Positions 45,639 through 53,319 are shown, counted from the stretch's first letter. The stretch is DNA of 64,000 bases from CAZYXZ01 sp964651395 (GCA_964651395.1 CAZYXZ010000005.1:10493-74492), one strand, 5' to 3'. Translations and numbers: made by a program. The notes: a model not told the origin generated them from the sequence alone.

Positions 45639-46583
45639 TCAGGAGGCGACCAGGTGGACGGACTTCGACCCGAACAATGAGCCGGCCTGAGCGGAGCAGT
45701 AGACGACGTAGGTGCCGGTGCCGGTAGCCAGCCGGGGAGTGATCGACCACGCGCCTTGCGCGTTGGTCCGCGTCTCCCCGACGTAGGTGTAACGGCCCGT
45801 GGCGGTCGTCGCGAGCCCGACTGCCATGTTCGGCCGCGCAGGCAGTGTGGTCCCGGAGAACGTCACGCGCTGGCCGCGCATGAAGTCGGAGCCGGGAAGG
45901 GGCTGGTTGATCGTGAGCCGTTGGTGGACGCGGATGAGCACCGCTGGCGACGCGGCGTTGTCCACGCGCGCGACGAAGGCGGTCTGGGTCAGCTGTGAGA
46001 CCGGGAACGTGAACGCGCCGTCGCCGCCGGAGACCGTGCTGCCGAGCACCGAGTACTGGCTCGCGCCCCATGACTTGCCATGGATGACAACGGTCCGGCC
46101 GGCGACGTCGCCGCCTCCACCGCTCACGCTGACGACGCCGTACAGGGTGGGTCGGTTGCCGGCGGTGATCCGCGGGGCGCTCGTCTGCAGGCTCAGAGAC
46201 GTGACAGGGGCGACCGCGTGCCCGCAGACGTCGATCCGCTCGATCGGCGCGGGCAGGTCGACGATCGCGTCACCGGGACCGAACGACTGCATCGTCCCGT
46301 TCGTCATCTGCACGTATGCGGAGTCGATCACCTCGTTGCCGATGTGCTGGTACTGCGCCTTGTAGTCCTGCTGCTCAGGGGTGTTCGCCACCACGAGAGA
46401 GATCTTGTCGGTGTCACCGGTGACGGTAGAGGTAGGCCCGCCGTCGCTCACCCCCGTCACCTGGTCCTGCCCATTGGGGCACGTGTACGGCTGCGGGGCG
46501 GCCGACGCCGTGATCGGTGCGGCAACGACGAGAGCAGGTAGCAGGCCCAGGGCGAGACGGGTGAACGTAGTCAGTCGCGGCAT
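45639..46583 (-). CDS. secreted protein of unknown function
   Basis: 314 aa from ATG 46583. An N-terminal signal peptide (MPRLTTFTRLALGLLPALVV, ending ITASA) is followed by an all-beta extracellular protein with Ig/fibronectin-like repeat patterns (ITAGNRPTLYGVVSVSG, FMRGQRVTFSGTTLPARP). Paired Cys residues in CPNG and DVCGH may form a disulfide. No enzymatic motif seen. Adjacent to and on the same strand as MmcQ/YjbR. Confidence 0.65.
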   Translation of the reverse strand: MPRLTTFTRLALGLLPALVVAAPITASAAPQPYTCPNGQDQVTGVSDGGPTSTVTGDTDKISLVVANTPEQQDYKAQYQHIGNEVIDSAYVQMTNGTMQSFGPGDAIVDLPAPIERIDVCGHAVAPVTSLSLQTSAPRITAGNRPTLYGVVSVSGGGGDVAGRTVVIHGKSWGASQYSVLGSTVSGGDGAFTFPVSQLTQTAFVARVDNAASPAVLIRVHQRLTINQPLPGSDFMRGQRVTFSGTTLPARPNMAVGLATTATGRYTYVGETRTNAQGAWSITPRLATGTGTYVVYCSAQAGSLFGSKSVHLVAS

Positions 46584-46630
46584 GCCTTGAGTCTTCCACC
46601 GGGGTGGAGTTTGAAAAGCGGACCGCGGAA

Positions 46631-47200
46631 CTACTCCCCAGGCTTCCTGGCCAGGAAGCGGATCTGGTAGTCGCCGACGTCGATGGTCGCGTCCTGGAGT
46701 CCGGCGGCCGCCAGGCGGTCGGGAAGCGTCGCGGGGTCGACCGGCACGAACGTGTCCCCCTCGTGCCCGAGGCGGATGTAGTCGAGGTCGCGCGTGTCGA
46801 CACCGATGAACAGGCCTCCGGGCCGCAGCACTCGGGCGACCTCGCCGAACAGCTTGTCCTGGAGCTCCGGCGAGGGCATGTGATGCAGCATCGAGAAGCA
46901 GGTCACGGCGGAGAACCCGCCGGACGCCAGGCCCGAGTCGGTCGCGTCCCGGCGTACGACGTCGACGGTGGATTCCCCCAGACGGGCCGCGAGTGCCGTC
47001 GCCAGTGCCTCGTCGATCTCGATGGCCGTCAGCTTGCGCACACGGTCGCGGAGGAGGTCGGTCGTCAGGCCCGGTCCGGGGCCGACCTCGAGGACGTCGT
47101 CGCCGAGGTCGCCGACGCTGTCGACCCAGGGCAGGAGGTCCTTCTCGAGCAGCGCCGCCCACTCGGGGCTCGCGAGGAAGGTGATGTGCGCGTCGTTCAT
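46631..47200 (-). CDS. class I SAM-dependent methyltransferase
   Basis: 189 aa. VLEVGPGPGLTTDLL is motif I (with Pro in place of Cys), followed by LTAIEIDEALA and FSAVTCFSMLHHMPSP. Small UbiE-like enzyme. Separated by 16 bases from the YjbQ gene upstream, possibly one operon. Substrate unknown. Confidence 0.8.
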   Translation of the reverse strand: MNDAHITFLASPEWAALLEKDLLPWVDSVGDLGDDVLEVGPGPGLTTDLLRDRVRKLTAIEIDEALATALAARLGESTVDVVRRDATDSGLASGGFSAVTCFSMLHHMPSPELQDKLFGEVARVLRPGGLFIGVDTRDLDYIRLGHEGDTFVPVDPATLPDRLAAAGLQDATIDVGDYQIRFLARKPGE

Positions 47201-47216
47201 GGAGCGGTTGTATACC

Positions 47217-47618
47217 TCAGCCGGCGAGGAAGCTCAGGCGTACGACGCGCGTGCAGTTGTCGACGTTCGTGTCGACGAGGCAGATCCGTTGCCACGTGCC
47301 GAGCTGGAGCACGCCGCCGAGGACGGGCACCGACAACGACGGTGCGATGAATGCGGGAAGTACGTGGTCACGACCGTGCCCCGCAGTTCCGTGCGCGTGC
47401 TCGTAGGCGACCTCGCGCGGCCAGAGGCGGTCGATCGCGGCGGTCAGGTCGGCCTCGCTACCGGATCCGGTCTCCATGATCGCGAAGCCGCAGGTGGCAT
47501 GTGGCAGGAACAGGTGGAGCAGCCCGTCCCCGCGCTGACGAGCGAACTCGCCGGCCTCGGCCGTGATGTCGGTGACCAGCTGGTCGCCGGTCATCCATCG
47601 CAGCTCGACGCTCTCCAC
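47217..47618 (-). CDS. yjbQ: YjbQ/UPF0047 family protein (secondary thiamine-phosphate synthase-like)
   Basis: 133 aa. LFLPHATCGFAIMET and EHAHGTAGHGRDHVLPAF are the diagnostic conserved motifs with the metal-binding His residues. Family members have weak thiamine-phosphate synthase activity and an uncertain physiological role. Divergent from the ArsR regulator. Confidence 0.9.
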   Translation of the reverse strand: MESVELRWMTGDQLVTDITAEAGEFARQRGDGLLHLFLPHATCGFAIMETGSGSEADLTAAIDRLWPREVAYEHAHGTAGHGRDHVLPAFIAPSLSVPVLGGVLQLGTWQRICLVDTNVDNCTRVVRLSFLAG

Positions 47619-47678
47619 ACGCCGACCCTACGAGGACCCGCCCGACGCCGCTTGACGCATCCGCAGCTAGTGGTAATC

Positions 47679-47696
47679 TACAACCAAATGGTTGTA
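47679..47696. promoter_or_regulatory. candidate ArsR operator palindrome
   Basis: TACAACCA-AA-TGGTTGTA is a perfect inverted repeat (8-base arms, 2-base spacer). The ATG start codon of the ArsR gene is at 47688, inside it. It is well placed for autorepression of the ArsR/SRPBCC pair, a typical arrangement for this family. Confidence 0.65.
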
Positions 47697-48041
47697 CGAA
47701 TGCTGGACACCGAGCAGGCGGACGGCGTGTTCCACGCCCTCGCCGACCCGACGCGCCGCGACATCGTGCGGCGCACGCTGACCACCGAGTACTCGGTGAC
47801 CGCGCTCGCACGCTGCTTCCCGATGAGCTTCGCCGCGGTGCAGAAGCACGTGGCTGTCCTGGCAGCGGCAGGACTCGTCACCAAGGAGCGCCGCGGCCGG
47901 GAGCAGCTCGTCCGCGGTGACGTCCGCCAGCTCCGGAAGGCGGCGCGCATGTTGGACCAGCTGGAAGAGGTGTGGCGCAGCCGCATGGACAGGTTCGGCG
48001 AGGTGCTCGCCGAGATCGACGAGGAAGAGGAGCAGTCATGA
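47688..48041 (+). CDS. ArsR family transcriptional regulator
   Basis: 117 aa from ATG 47688. FHALADPTRRDIVRR and MSFAAVQKHVAVLAAAGLV are the ArsR winged-helix core. No metal-binding Cys pair is seen, which fits the non-metal ArsR proteins linked to SRPBCC/AHSA1 partners. Its ATG lies in a perfect palindrome. It overlaps the SRPBCC gene by ATGA. Confidence 0.9.
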   Translation: MVVRMLDTEQADGVFHALADPTRRDIVRRTLTTEYSVTALARCFPMSFAAVQKHVAVLAAAGLVTKERRGREQLVRGDVRQLRKAARMLDQLEEVWRSRMDRFGEVLAEIDEEEEQS

Positions 48042-48526
48042 CGGTCATCGATGTGACCAAGGACCCGGCGAGCCGATCGCTGACCATCACCTCGGAGTTC
48101 GACGCGACCCCAGAACGGGTCTGGCGGCTGTGGGCGGAGCCGGCCCAGCTCAACCGCTGGTGGGGTCCTCCCGGGTGGCCGGCGACGTTCGTCGACCACG
48201 ACCTGAGCCCGGGCGGCGACGTCCGCTACTACATGACCGGACCGGACGGCGAGAAGGCCGGCGGTTGGTGGCGGGTCAACGTCGTGGAGCCGCCCCACCG
48301 GCTGGAGGTGACCGACGGCTTCGCCGACGAGTCCGGCAACCGCAACGATGCGATGCCCACCGTCGAGATGGTCGTGACGATCGCCGAGTCCGGCGGTCGT
48401 ACGCGGATGACGATCGCCTCGACGTACTCCACGCTCGAGGACATGGAGAAGGTCATCGCCATGGGCATGGAAGAGGGAATAACGCTGGCCCTCGGGCAGA
48501 TCGACGCGCTGCTGTCGGAGGGCTAG
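48038..48526 (+). CDS. SRPBCC (AHSA1-like) protein
   Basis: 162 aa. EFDATPERVWRLWAEPAQLNR, FVDHDLSPGGDVRYYM and the closing ALGQIDALLSEG fit AHSA1/SRPBCC proteins, small hydrophobic-ligand-binding folds. The gene is co-transcribed with the ArsR regulator, a common repressor/effector pair. It is the last host gene before the att site. Confidence 0.9.
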   Translation: MTVIDVTKDPASRSLTITSEFDATPERVWRLWAEPAQLNRWWGPPGWPATFVDHDLSPGGDVRYYMTGPDGEKAGGWWRVNVVEPPHRLEVTDGFADESGNRNDAMPTVEMVVTIAESGGRTRMTIASTYSTLEDMEKVIAMGMEEGITLALGQIDALLSEG

Positions 48527-48550
48527 CTCCCCGTTCGGTCATCACGCCAG

Positions 48551-48588
48551 AGAACCCCGGTCTTCAGGCTCTTGAAGACCGGGGTTCT
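48551..48588. terminator. perfect hairpin, likely bidirectional terminator
   Basis: AGAACCCCGGTCTTCA and its reverse complement form a 16-bp perfect stem around GGCTCT. It lies downstream of the SRPBCC gene and beyond the 3' end of the interrupted tRNA-Arg. No long U tract follows. A similar hairpin is repeated next to the intact tRNA at 63877-63911. Confidence 0.6.
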
Positions 48589-48600
48589 GCTGTGTGGGGC

Positions 48601-48648
48601 GATGAGCGCGCTCGGAGGGACTCGAACCCCCAACCTTCTGATCCGTAG
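48601..48648. repeat. attL: 3' tRNA-Arg copy of the attachment site
   Basis: 48 bases identical to 63925-63972. Bases 48607-48648 correspond to the 3' part of the tRNA (discriminator base to anticodon loop) on the minus strand; the six bases before that are outside the tRNA. The copy is only a tRNA fragment: its remaining 5' part is replaced by unrelated sequence from 48649, which marks the crossover side. Confidence 0.9.
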
Positions 48649-48661
48649 GTCCGCACGCCAT

Positions 48662-48744
48662 GTGTCACCACGTATCAGAACGATCCCTGACCTGCGGTTT
48701 CACCGCACGAAGTGTCTCACGGTGCTTCACGACGTGTCACCGCG
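48662..48744. repeat. candidate integrase arm-site repeats
   Basis: Three imperfect copies of an 11-base motif follow attL: GTGTCACCACG (48662-48672), GTGTCTCACGG (48712-48722) and GTGTCACCGCG (48734-48744). Short direct repeats just inside att are typical arm sites of tyrosine recombinases. The stretch 48649-48786 otherwise holds no gene. Confidence 0.35.
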
Positions 48745-48786
48745 TTGCAGTAAGACTGCAGCACATCGCAGCGAAGGGCGATCGCT

Positions 48787-49365
48787 CTACGCGCCGCTCG
48801 CTCGTCCGAAGGCAGCTGCGCGGCGCCGCGCGATGAGCCGGGCGCCCGTGGCGTCCATCCGCCAGCGAGCGAGGTCGATGCTCACGCCGAACTGCAGGGC
48901 AACCTCCTCATTAGTTGCCCTTCGCCGAGCCAGTTGTTTGGCGGCCTCGAACGGGACGAGGAGCTCGCCCGCGATTTCAGCGGCTTCAGCTTCCTGCGCC
49001 TGGTCTGCGAGCCGGCAGCCTCGCTCGTTAACGAGGCTTGTCCCAAACTTGTGCTCTCCGAAGACGTGCGCCAGCTCGTGCCCCATTGTCGACCTGCGCC
49101 GCACCAAGGGATGTGAATCGTTCTCGACGATCACTGCTCCAGTTCCGAGCGGCACAAGGGCACCCGAAAAGCAATCCGGTCGGACGTTCATGAAGTAGTT
49201 GCGAACGTCGCTAGTGACCGGCAACAGGCTCAGCGAGAACACTTCGATCCCGTACAGCTCGGCGAGTTTCCACGGGTCCAGCGCATCCATCGGATCGAGG
49301 TCGATCTCCGTGCGTAGCTCACCGGCAAGCCGCTTGCACGCGGCCTTGTTGACGGTGCGCTTCAT
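48787..49365 (-). CDS. ImmA/IrrE-type metallopeptidase
   Basis: 192 aa. The zinc motif HELAH at 96-100 (MGHELAHVFGEH) is followed by conserved NERGCRLADQAQEAEAAE. Such proteases cleave or inactivate a partner XRE repressor to induce mobile elements (ImmA/ImmR of ICEBs1). It starts two bases after the upstream XRE gene stop, so the two are a pair. Confidence 0.85.
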   Translation of the reverse strand: MKRTVNKAACKRLAGELRTEIDLDPMDALDPWKLAELYGIEVFSLSLLPVTSDVRNYFMNVRPDCFSGALVPLGTGAVIVENDSHPLVRRRSTMGHELAHVFGEHKFGTSLVNERGCRLADQAQEAEAAEIAGELLVPFEAAKQLARRRATNEEVALQFGVSIDLARWRMDATGARLIARRRAAAFGRASGA

Positions 49366-49367
49366 CG

Positions 49368-49745
49368 TCAGACAGATCCTTTCCGCGCTGCCCGTGCGTG
49401 CTTTACCGTGGCCCGGATCACTTCCTCAAGGTAGGCGACATCGCGCTTGTCGAGGTCTTGGCGCGCCCGCAGCAGCGGGGCGAGCTGGGTCACGAGGTCA
49501 GGTTCAGGCTGGGCCGCCCGATCGGACTCGATGTCGATCATGAAGCTCTCGGCCGGCATGTTCAGCCAGCGAACCAGAGTCGCGAAACCGTCGGCGTCCG
49601 GACGCAAGTCATTGCCTAGACGCGACAGCAGCGACGGGCTCACGCCGATGTCCTTTGCAAGTTGTCGCCACGACAAGCCACGTGTCGTCCGTTCCGCATC
49701 GAGCGCGGCGTATAGGCCCTGCACGTCGATCTTCGTGGTTGCCAT
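49368..49745 (-). CDS. XRE family helix-turn-helix regulator
   Basis: 125 aa from ATG 49745 with GAGGGG upstream. SWRQLAKDIGVSPSLLSRLG is the HTH. The C-terminal half is a helical dimerisation/regulatory region. Pairs with the ImmA peptidase, and is divergent from the Ubl-E1-DUF6527 operon. It probably represses that operon and its own gene through the palindrome at 49828-49851. Confidence 0.85.
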   Translation of the reverse strand: MATTKIDVQGLYAALDAERTTRGLSWRQLAKDIGVSPSLLSRLGNDLRPDADGFATLVRWLNMPAESFMIDIESDRAAQPEPDLVTQLAPLLRARQDLDKRDVAYLEEVIRATVKHARAARKGSV

Positions 49746-49793
49746 GAGTCCCCTCGGCGGCCGACCGAGAGTGTCGCACTTCCGGGCCACTGC

Positions 49794-49822
49794 TTGAAAG
49801 TCGACACGCACTGTTCTACAGT
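49794..49822 (+). promoter_or_regulatory. candidate promoter of the Ubl operon
   Basis: TTGAAA (49794-49799), a 17-base spacer and TACAGT (49817-49822) match the -35 (5 of 6) and -10 (4 of 6) consensus. The predicted start of transcription would be about base 49829, inside the adjacent palindrome. Confidence 0.5.
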
Positions 49823-49827
49823 CGGCG

Positions 49828-49851
49828 CAATGCGTCACAACCGACGCATTG
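49828..49851. promoter_or_regulatory. candidate XRE operator at the transcription start
   Basis: CAATGCGTC (49828-49836) and GACGCATTG (49843-49851) are perfect 9-base inverted arms around ACAACC. The site lies between the XRE gene and the Ubl operon and covers the predicted start point of transcription of the latter. A repressor bound here would silence the defence-like operon. Confidence 0.5.
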
Positions 49852-49876
49852 TCGATCGTTGAGCAGAGGAGTGGAA

Positions 49877-50137
49877 GTGACGACCGCAGCCCAGAGCGAT
49901 CACAAGACGAAGGTAGTCACGATCATCGTCAACACCAGGCCTCACGAGTGGCTGGAGAAGGACATCACCTTCGAGCAGGCAGTCGAGCTCGCGTTTCCGG
50001 GCCAGCCGTACGACCCCGCCGGAACGACGGTCGAATACAGCCGGGGCCACGGTCCGGACAAGTCGCTGCGGCCCGGAGAGCGTGTGCATGTAAAGGACGG
50101 CATGGTCTTCGATGTCGAAGCCGCCAACCGGTCCTGA
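49877..50137 (+). CDS. ubiquitin-like protein (Multi_ubiq-type beta-grasp)
   Basis: 86 aa from GTG 49877, five bases after AGGAG; the earlier TTG at 49859 has no RBS. VVTIIVNTRPHEWLEKDITF, then FPGQPYDPAGTTVEYSRG, then VKDGMVFDVE give the beta-grasp pattern of the multiubiquitin (Multi_ubiq) domain, here as a single copy. There is no terminal Gly-Gly: it ends EAANRS. It overlaps the E1 gene by 26 bases. Confidence 0.8.
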   Translation: MTTAAQSDHKTKVVTIIVNTRPHEWLEKDITFEQAVELAFPGQPYDPAGTTVEYSRGHGPDKSLRPGERVHVKDGMVFDVEAANRS

Positions 50138-51272
50138 AGACTCGATCTCCAGGCTGTACTCAGACGGGTACGACGTTCTCCTCGAGAACGGTCACCTGAA
50201 GGTCCGCGTCCCCTACCTGTCGCCGAGCGGACCCCGTGGCGACGGGCGCCTGGTGCTCCCCGTCAACGACACCGATGGTGTCCTGAATGATGCCCTCAGC
50301 GACCACACCATCTGGTTCTCCGGCGAGGAGCCGCGGGACGAACGTGGCGCACCGCTTGGTGGCGCGAACCAGCGCGACCTCGGCAATGGCGACACTGCCA
50401 ACTTCATGCTGTCCTTCAAGCCGCCAAGCGGCAGTTACGCCAGCCTGTACGAGAAGGTCCGCGGGTACGCACGCATCCTGAGTACCCCGGCGGTACAACT
50501 GGATCCCGTTCTCTCGGCCACACCAGGCGCGGCTTTTCAAGTGGTGGAAGACGGATTGCCGTTCGTGTACCGCGACACAAACACCACGCGAGCCGGCCTC
50601 ACGGAGCTAAGCAATCTCTTTCGCGGCCATACCGTTGCGATCGTCGGGGTCGGAGGTACCGGGAGTTACATTCTTGATCAGGTTGCGAAGACGTGGGTCG
50701 ATCGAATCATCCTCATCGACGGCGACGTCTTCGAAAACCACAACGCGTTCCGAGCGCCGGGTGCTGCCTCACACGAAGCGCTTCAGAAGCGCCAGAGCAA
50801 GGCCGAGTACTTCGCGGCCGAGTACTCCCGTATGCACACCGGTATCACTCCGCACGCGGAACATCTGACGGCCGATAACCTGGACCTGTTGGCGGACGCA
50901 ACGTTCGTCTTCCTCGCGGCGGCCGATGCGAAGGCGCGCCCTGACATCATGGTGTGGCTCCGGGAGCGCAGCATCCCATTCATCGACGTGGGAATGGGTG
51001 TGAGCATCGGCGACAGTGGGCTCACCGGGCTGCTGAAGGTCACCTCGTACCCGATTGGCGCGGACGCGCTGCCACTGCAGAGTGCGGACACCGCGCCTGG
51101 TGAGGATGACTACGGCAGCAACATCCAAGTTGCCGACCTGAATGCCCTCAACGCGGTGCTGGCGGTCATCCAGTGGAAGCGTCAGCTCGGCTACTTCGCT
51201 GCCCATTCGTTGACGACCGAAACCGTTTACAAGCTCTACCTCAACGAGCTGCGCAACGGCGACACCGAATGA
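50112..51272 (+). CDS. ThiF/E1-like adenylyltransferase, cysteine-free
   Basis: 386 aa. The N-terminal ~165 residues are a separate domain (DUF6791-like, by pattern). The C-terminal part is a ThiF/E1 Rossmann domain with the ATP loop GVGGTGS at 179-185, acidic LIDGDVFENHNAFR near 201-214 and FIDVGMGV. No cysteine occurs anywhere in the protein, so the usual E1 thioester Cys is absent. It would at most adenylate the Ubl. Overlaps the DUF6527 gene by ATGA. Confidence 0.85.
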   Translation: MSKPPTGPEDSISRLYSDGYDVLLENGHLKVRVPYLSPSGPRGDGRLVLPVNDTDGVLNDALSDHTIWFSGEEPRDERGAPLGGANQRDLGNGDTANFMLSFKPPSGSYASLYEKVRGYARILSTPAVQLDPVLSATPGAAFQVVEDGLPFVYRDTNTTRAGLTELSNLFRGHTVAIVGVGGTGSYILDQVAKTWVDRIILIDGDVFENHNAFRAPGAASHEALQKRQSKAEYFAAEYSRMHTGITPHAEHLTADNLDLLADATFVFLAAADAKARPDIMVWLRERSIPFIDVGMGVSIGDSGLTGLLKVTSYPIGADALPLQSADTAPGEDDYGSNIQVADLNALNAVLAVIQWKRQLGYFAAHSLTTETVYKLYLNELRNGDTE

Positions 51273-51667
51273 GTCGCGCGGAGCGCTTTGTAGCGCAGAT
51301 TGTAGACGCTTTCCCGTCGCCACTGCAGCCGGGCGTGTTGTACGTCTCCACCGCGTACTCGACCGCGGCACACATCTGTCCTTGCGGGTGCGGAAGTGAG
51401 GTGGTCACCAAGCTCTCGCCAGCCCGCTGGAAGGTGATCTTCGACGGCGAGGTTTCGCTAAGCCCGTCCGTCGCAAGTACCGGACTCCCCTGCAACTCGC
51501 ACTACTTCATCACCCGTGGTGCAGTGGATTGGCGTCGGAAGCTCGACTCGAGTGAGGCTGCGCTAACCCAAGCCGTCGATCGTGACGCACTTCATCAGCA
51601 TCGGGTCCCATCGAAGAGCAACTGGTTCGCCAGACTGCGGCAAGGGATCGGACGCTTGTTCACGTAG
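51269..51667 (+). CDS. DUF6527 protein (Cys-rich, putative zinc-binding)
   Basis: 132 aa from ATG 51269. HICPCGCGSEVVTKLSPARW and LPCNSHYFITRG carry Cys37, Cys39, Cys41 and Cys75/His78, a likely zinc site. The same segments recur in DUF6527 proteins next to ThiF genes. It may be the operon's conjugation-enzyme analogue or a structural zinc module. Function unknown. Confidence 0.75.
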   Translation: MSRAERFVAQIVDAFPSPLQPGVLYVSTAYSTAAHICPCGCGSEVVTKLSPARWKVIFDGEVSLSPSVASTGLPCNSHYFITRGAVDWRRKLDSSEAALTQAVDRDALHQHRVPSKSNWFARLRQGIGRLFT

Positions 51668-51682
51668 CTCGCGCTCGAGCAC

Positions 51683-53125
51683 CTAGTCACGGCCGGTCAA
51701 TCGGTTGGACGTCGCCGGCTCAACATCTTGCTGTTGCTCGCCGTGACCTGGCGGCGACTCGGCGTTCTGTGTCTCTTCGAGCGCCCTGGCGTACGCGTCC
51801 ATGGCCGCAGCGGAGGCGGCGGCTTGATCAAGGTTGGGGTCGAGGTAGCCGCGTGTGGTCCGGTCGTCTGAGTGGCCGAGGTACTCGCGGGCGAACTCGA
51901 TCGGCAAGCCGGACCGCACGATGATCGTCGCGCCAGTGTGACGAAGTCGATGCGGCGTGGCGCGAGCGACGCCGACGCTCGTAGCCACTCGTTGCCAAGC
52001 AGCACGCAAGTTGGCGTCGTCGAGTTGGGTTCCGATGTCGGTCGTGAAGACCAGGTCCTGGTCGGCCCACCGCAGCGGAGATCCGACAGCCGCCATGTGC
52101 TCGTTGAATGCCCGGATCTGCTCTTGCTGACGGGCGTGATGCTCAATCAGTTCGCGATGAAGGACCTCGGGCAGCTTCAACAGGCGAAGCTTGTGGCCCT
52201 TCGAGTCGCTCACAACGCGCTCGGTCCGCAACGGTGAGCCGTCGCGTCGCTTCTGCCGCCGCACGTTGGCCCCGAAGTAGACCTCGCCGTTCGCCAGGTT
52301 GATGCGCGACCATCGCAGCTCGAGGATCTCGCCGATGCGAGCGGCGAGCATGAAGAGGGCGAGCCAGAGCGAACGGCGCGCGTCCGCGGCCATCGCCGGC
52401 CACAGCAATTTCATCTCTTCCTTGGTGTGGCCGGTCACACGGGTGGCTGGCGCTCGCTTCCCGCCGGGGAGTTTGCAGTCCATCGCCGGGTTGTAGGGGA
52501 TGCGGTTGTCGCGCTTGGCGTCCTGCAGCGATCGCCGGAGCGCCGCAAGCATCCCCTTCAGCGAGGAATATGAGCGCGTCTTCGTCGACGGGTTCTCGAT
52601 CCGCCGCCGGGCGTTCGCCTGCCGCTTGGCGATCTCGTTCTTCGACCGATGACCCTTGCCTTCGCCGGTGCGTCGCGGTCCTCCCCGAACGACGACGTCG
52701 CGTGACTTCTTCGCGAGCCACGCCTGGATCAGTGGCGTCGTGAGCTCCTCGAGTTTCCACCCACCGAGTTCCGGCACGACGTGGTTCTCCCAGTCGGCCT
52801 CGTAGCCGTCGCGAGTGGAGGACTCGATGGCGCCGATCGTCACCTCGTCGTCCAGGATGGCGAACCAGCGAACGCCCCACTCGGTAATCGTCATCGACTC
52901 ACTCGTGGTGGCGCCCTGCATGCGCTGCGCAATCCGCAGTTCGATGAGCTTGTCCGTGACTTCCTGCTTGGTCTTGCCGTACACCGTTGCGCGCCGCCGT
53001 ACCCCATCTGGGCCCCGTACGCCGGTCAGCTGGCCGATCCACCTTCCGTCCTGGCGCTTGTGGATGGAGCCTTCGCCGTAGCCGCGCCTCTTCTTCGGCT
53101 TCTTCTCGTCCGCCTGCTCGGCCAT
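51683..53125 (-). CDS. int: tyrosine recombinase (integrase)
   Basis: 480 aa from ATG 53125, which overlaps the excisionase stop by ATGA. An N-terminal basic GYGEGSIHKRQDGRWIGQL DNA-binding segment and a core-binding domain precede the catalytic tetrad: Arg263 (AARIGEILELRW), His392/Arg395 (HRLRH), His418 (LGHSDDRTT) and nucleophile Tyr427. This enzyme probably integrates the element into tRNA-Arg. It lies three kilobases from attL, with the Ubl module in between. Confidence 0.95.
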   Translation of the reverse strand: MAEQADEKKPKKRRGYGEGSIHKRQDGRWIGQLTGVRGPDGVRRRATVYGKTKQEVTDKLIELRIAQRMQGATTSESMTITEWGVRWFAILDDEVTIGAIESSTRDGYEADWENHVVPELGGWKLEELTTPLIQAWLAKKSRDVVVRGGPRRTGEGKGHRSKNEIAKRQANARRRIENPSTKTRSYSSLKGMLAALRRSLQDAKRDNRIPYNPAMDCKLPGGKRAPATRVTGHTKEEMKLLWPAMAADARRSLWLALFMLAARIGEILELRWSRINLANGEVYFGANVRRQKRRDGSPLRTERVVSDSKGHKLRLLKLPEVLHRELIEHHARQQEQIRAFNEHMAAVGSPLRWADQDLVFTTDIGTQLDDANLRAAWQRVATSVGVARATPHRLRHTGATIIVRSGLPIEFAREYLGHSDDRTTRGYLDPNLDQAAASAAAMDAYARALEETQNAESPPGHGEQQQDVEPATSNRLTGRD

Positions 53126-53319
53126 CAGCTGGCCTTCCGCATCGAGACGAGTTGATCGAGCGAACTGCGGGGGATACGCAGCTTGCCGCGGATCTGGATT
53201 CCCGGGAGCTCGCCCGCGTCCACCATGCGGTAGATCGACGAGCGCGAGATCGCGAGCAGAGCGGCCGCCTGGGCAGTGGTGCAGAGGAGCGATTCGTGCG
53301 GTTCGTTGAGCGTGTTCAT
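53125..53319 (-). CDS. excisionase-like (AlpA/MerR-type HTH) protein
   Basis: 64 aa. A helix-turn-helix typical of DNA-binding excisionases: TTAQAAALLAISRSSIYRMV followed by DAGELPGIQIRGKLRI. Directly upstream of and overlapping the integrase gene. It likely directs the integrase toward excision. Confidence 0.85.
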   Translation of the reverse strand: MNTLNEPHESLLCTTAQAAALLAISRSSIYRMVDAGELPGIQIRGKLRIPRSSLDQLVSMRKAS

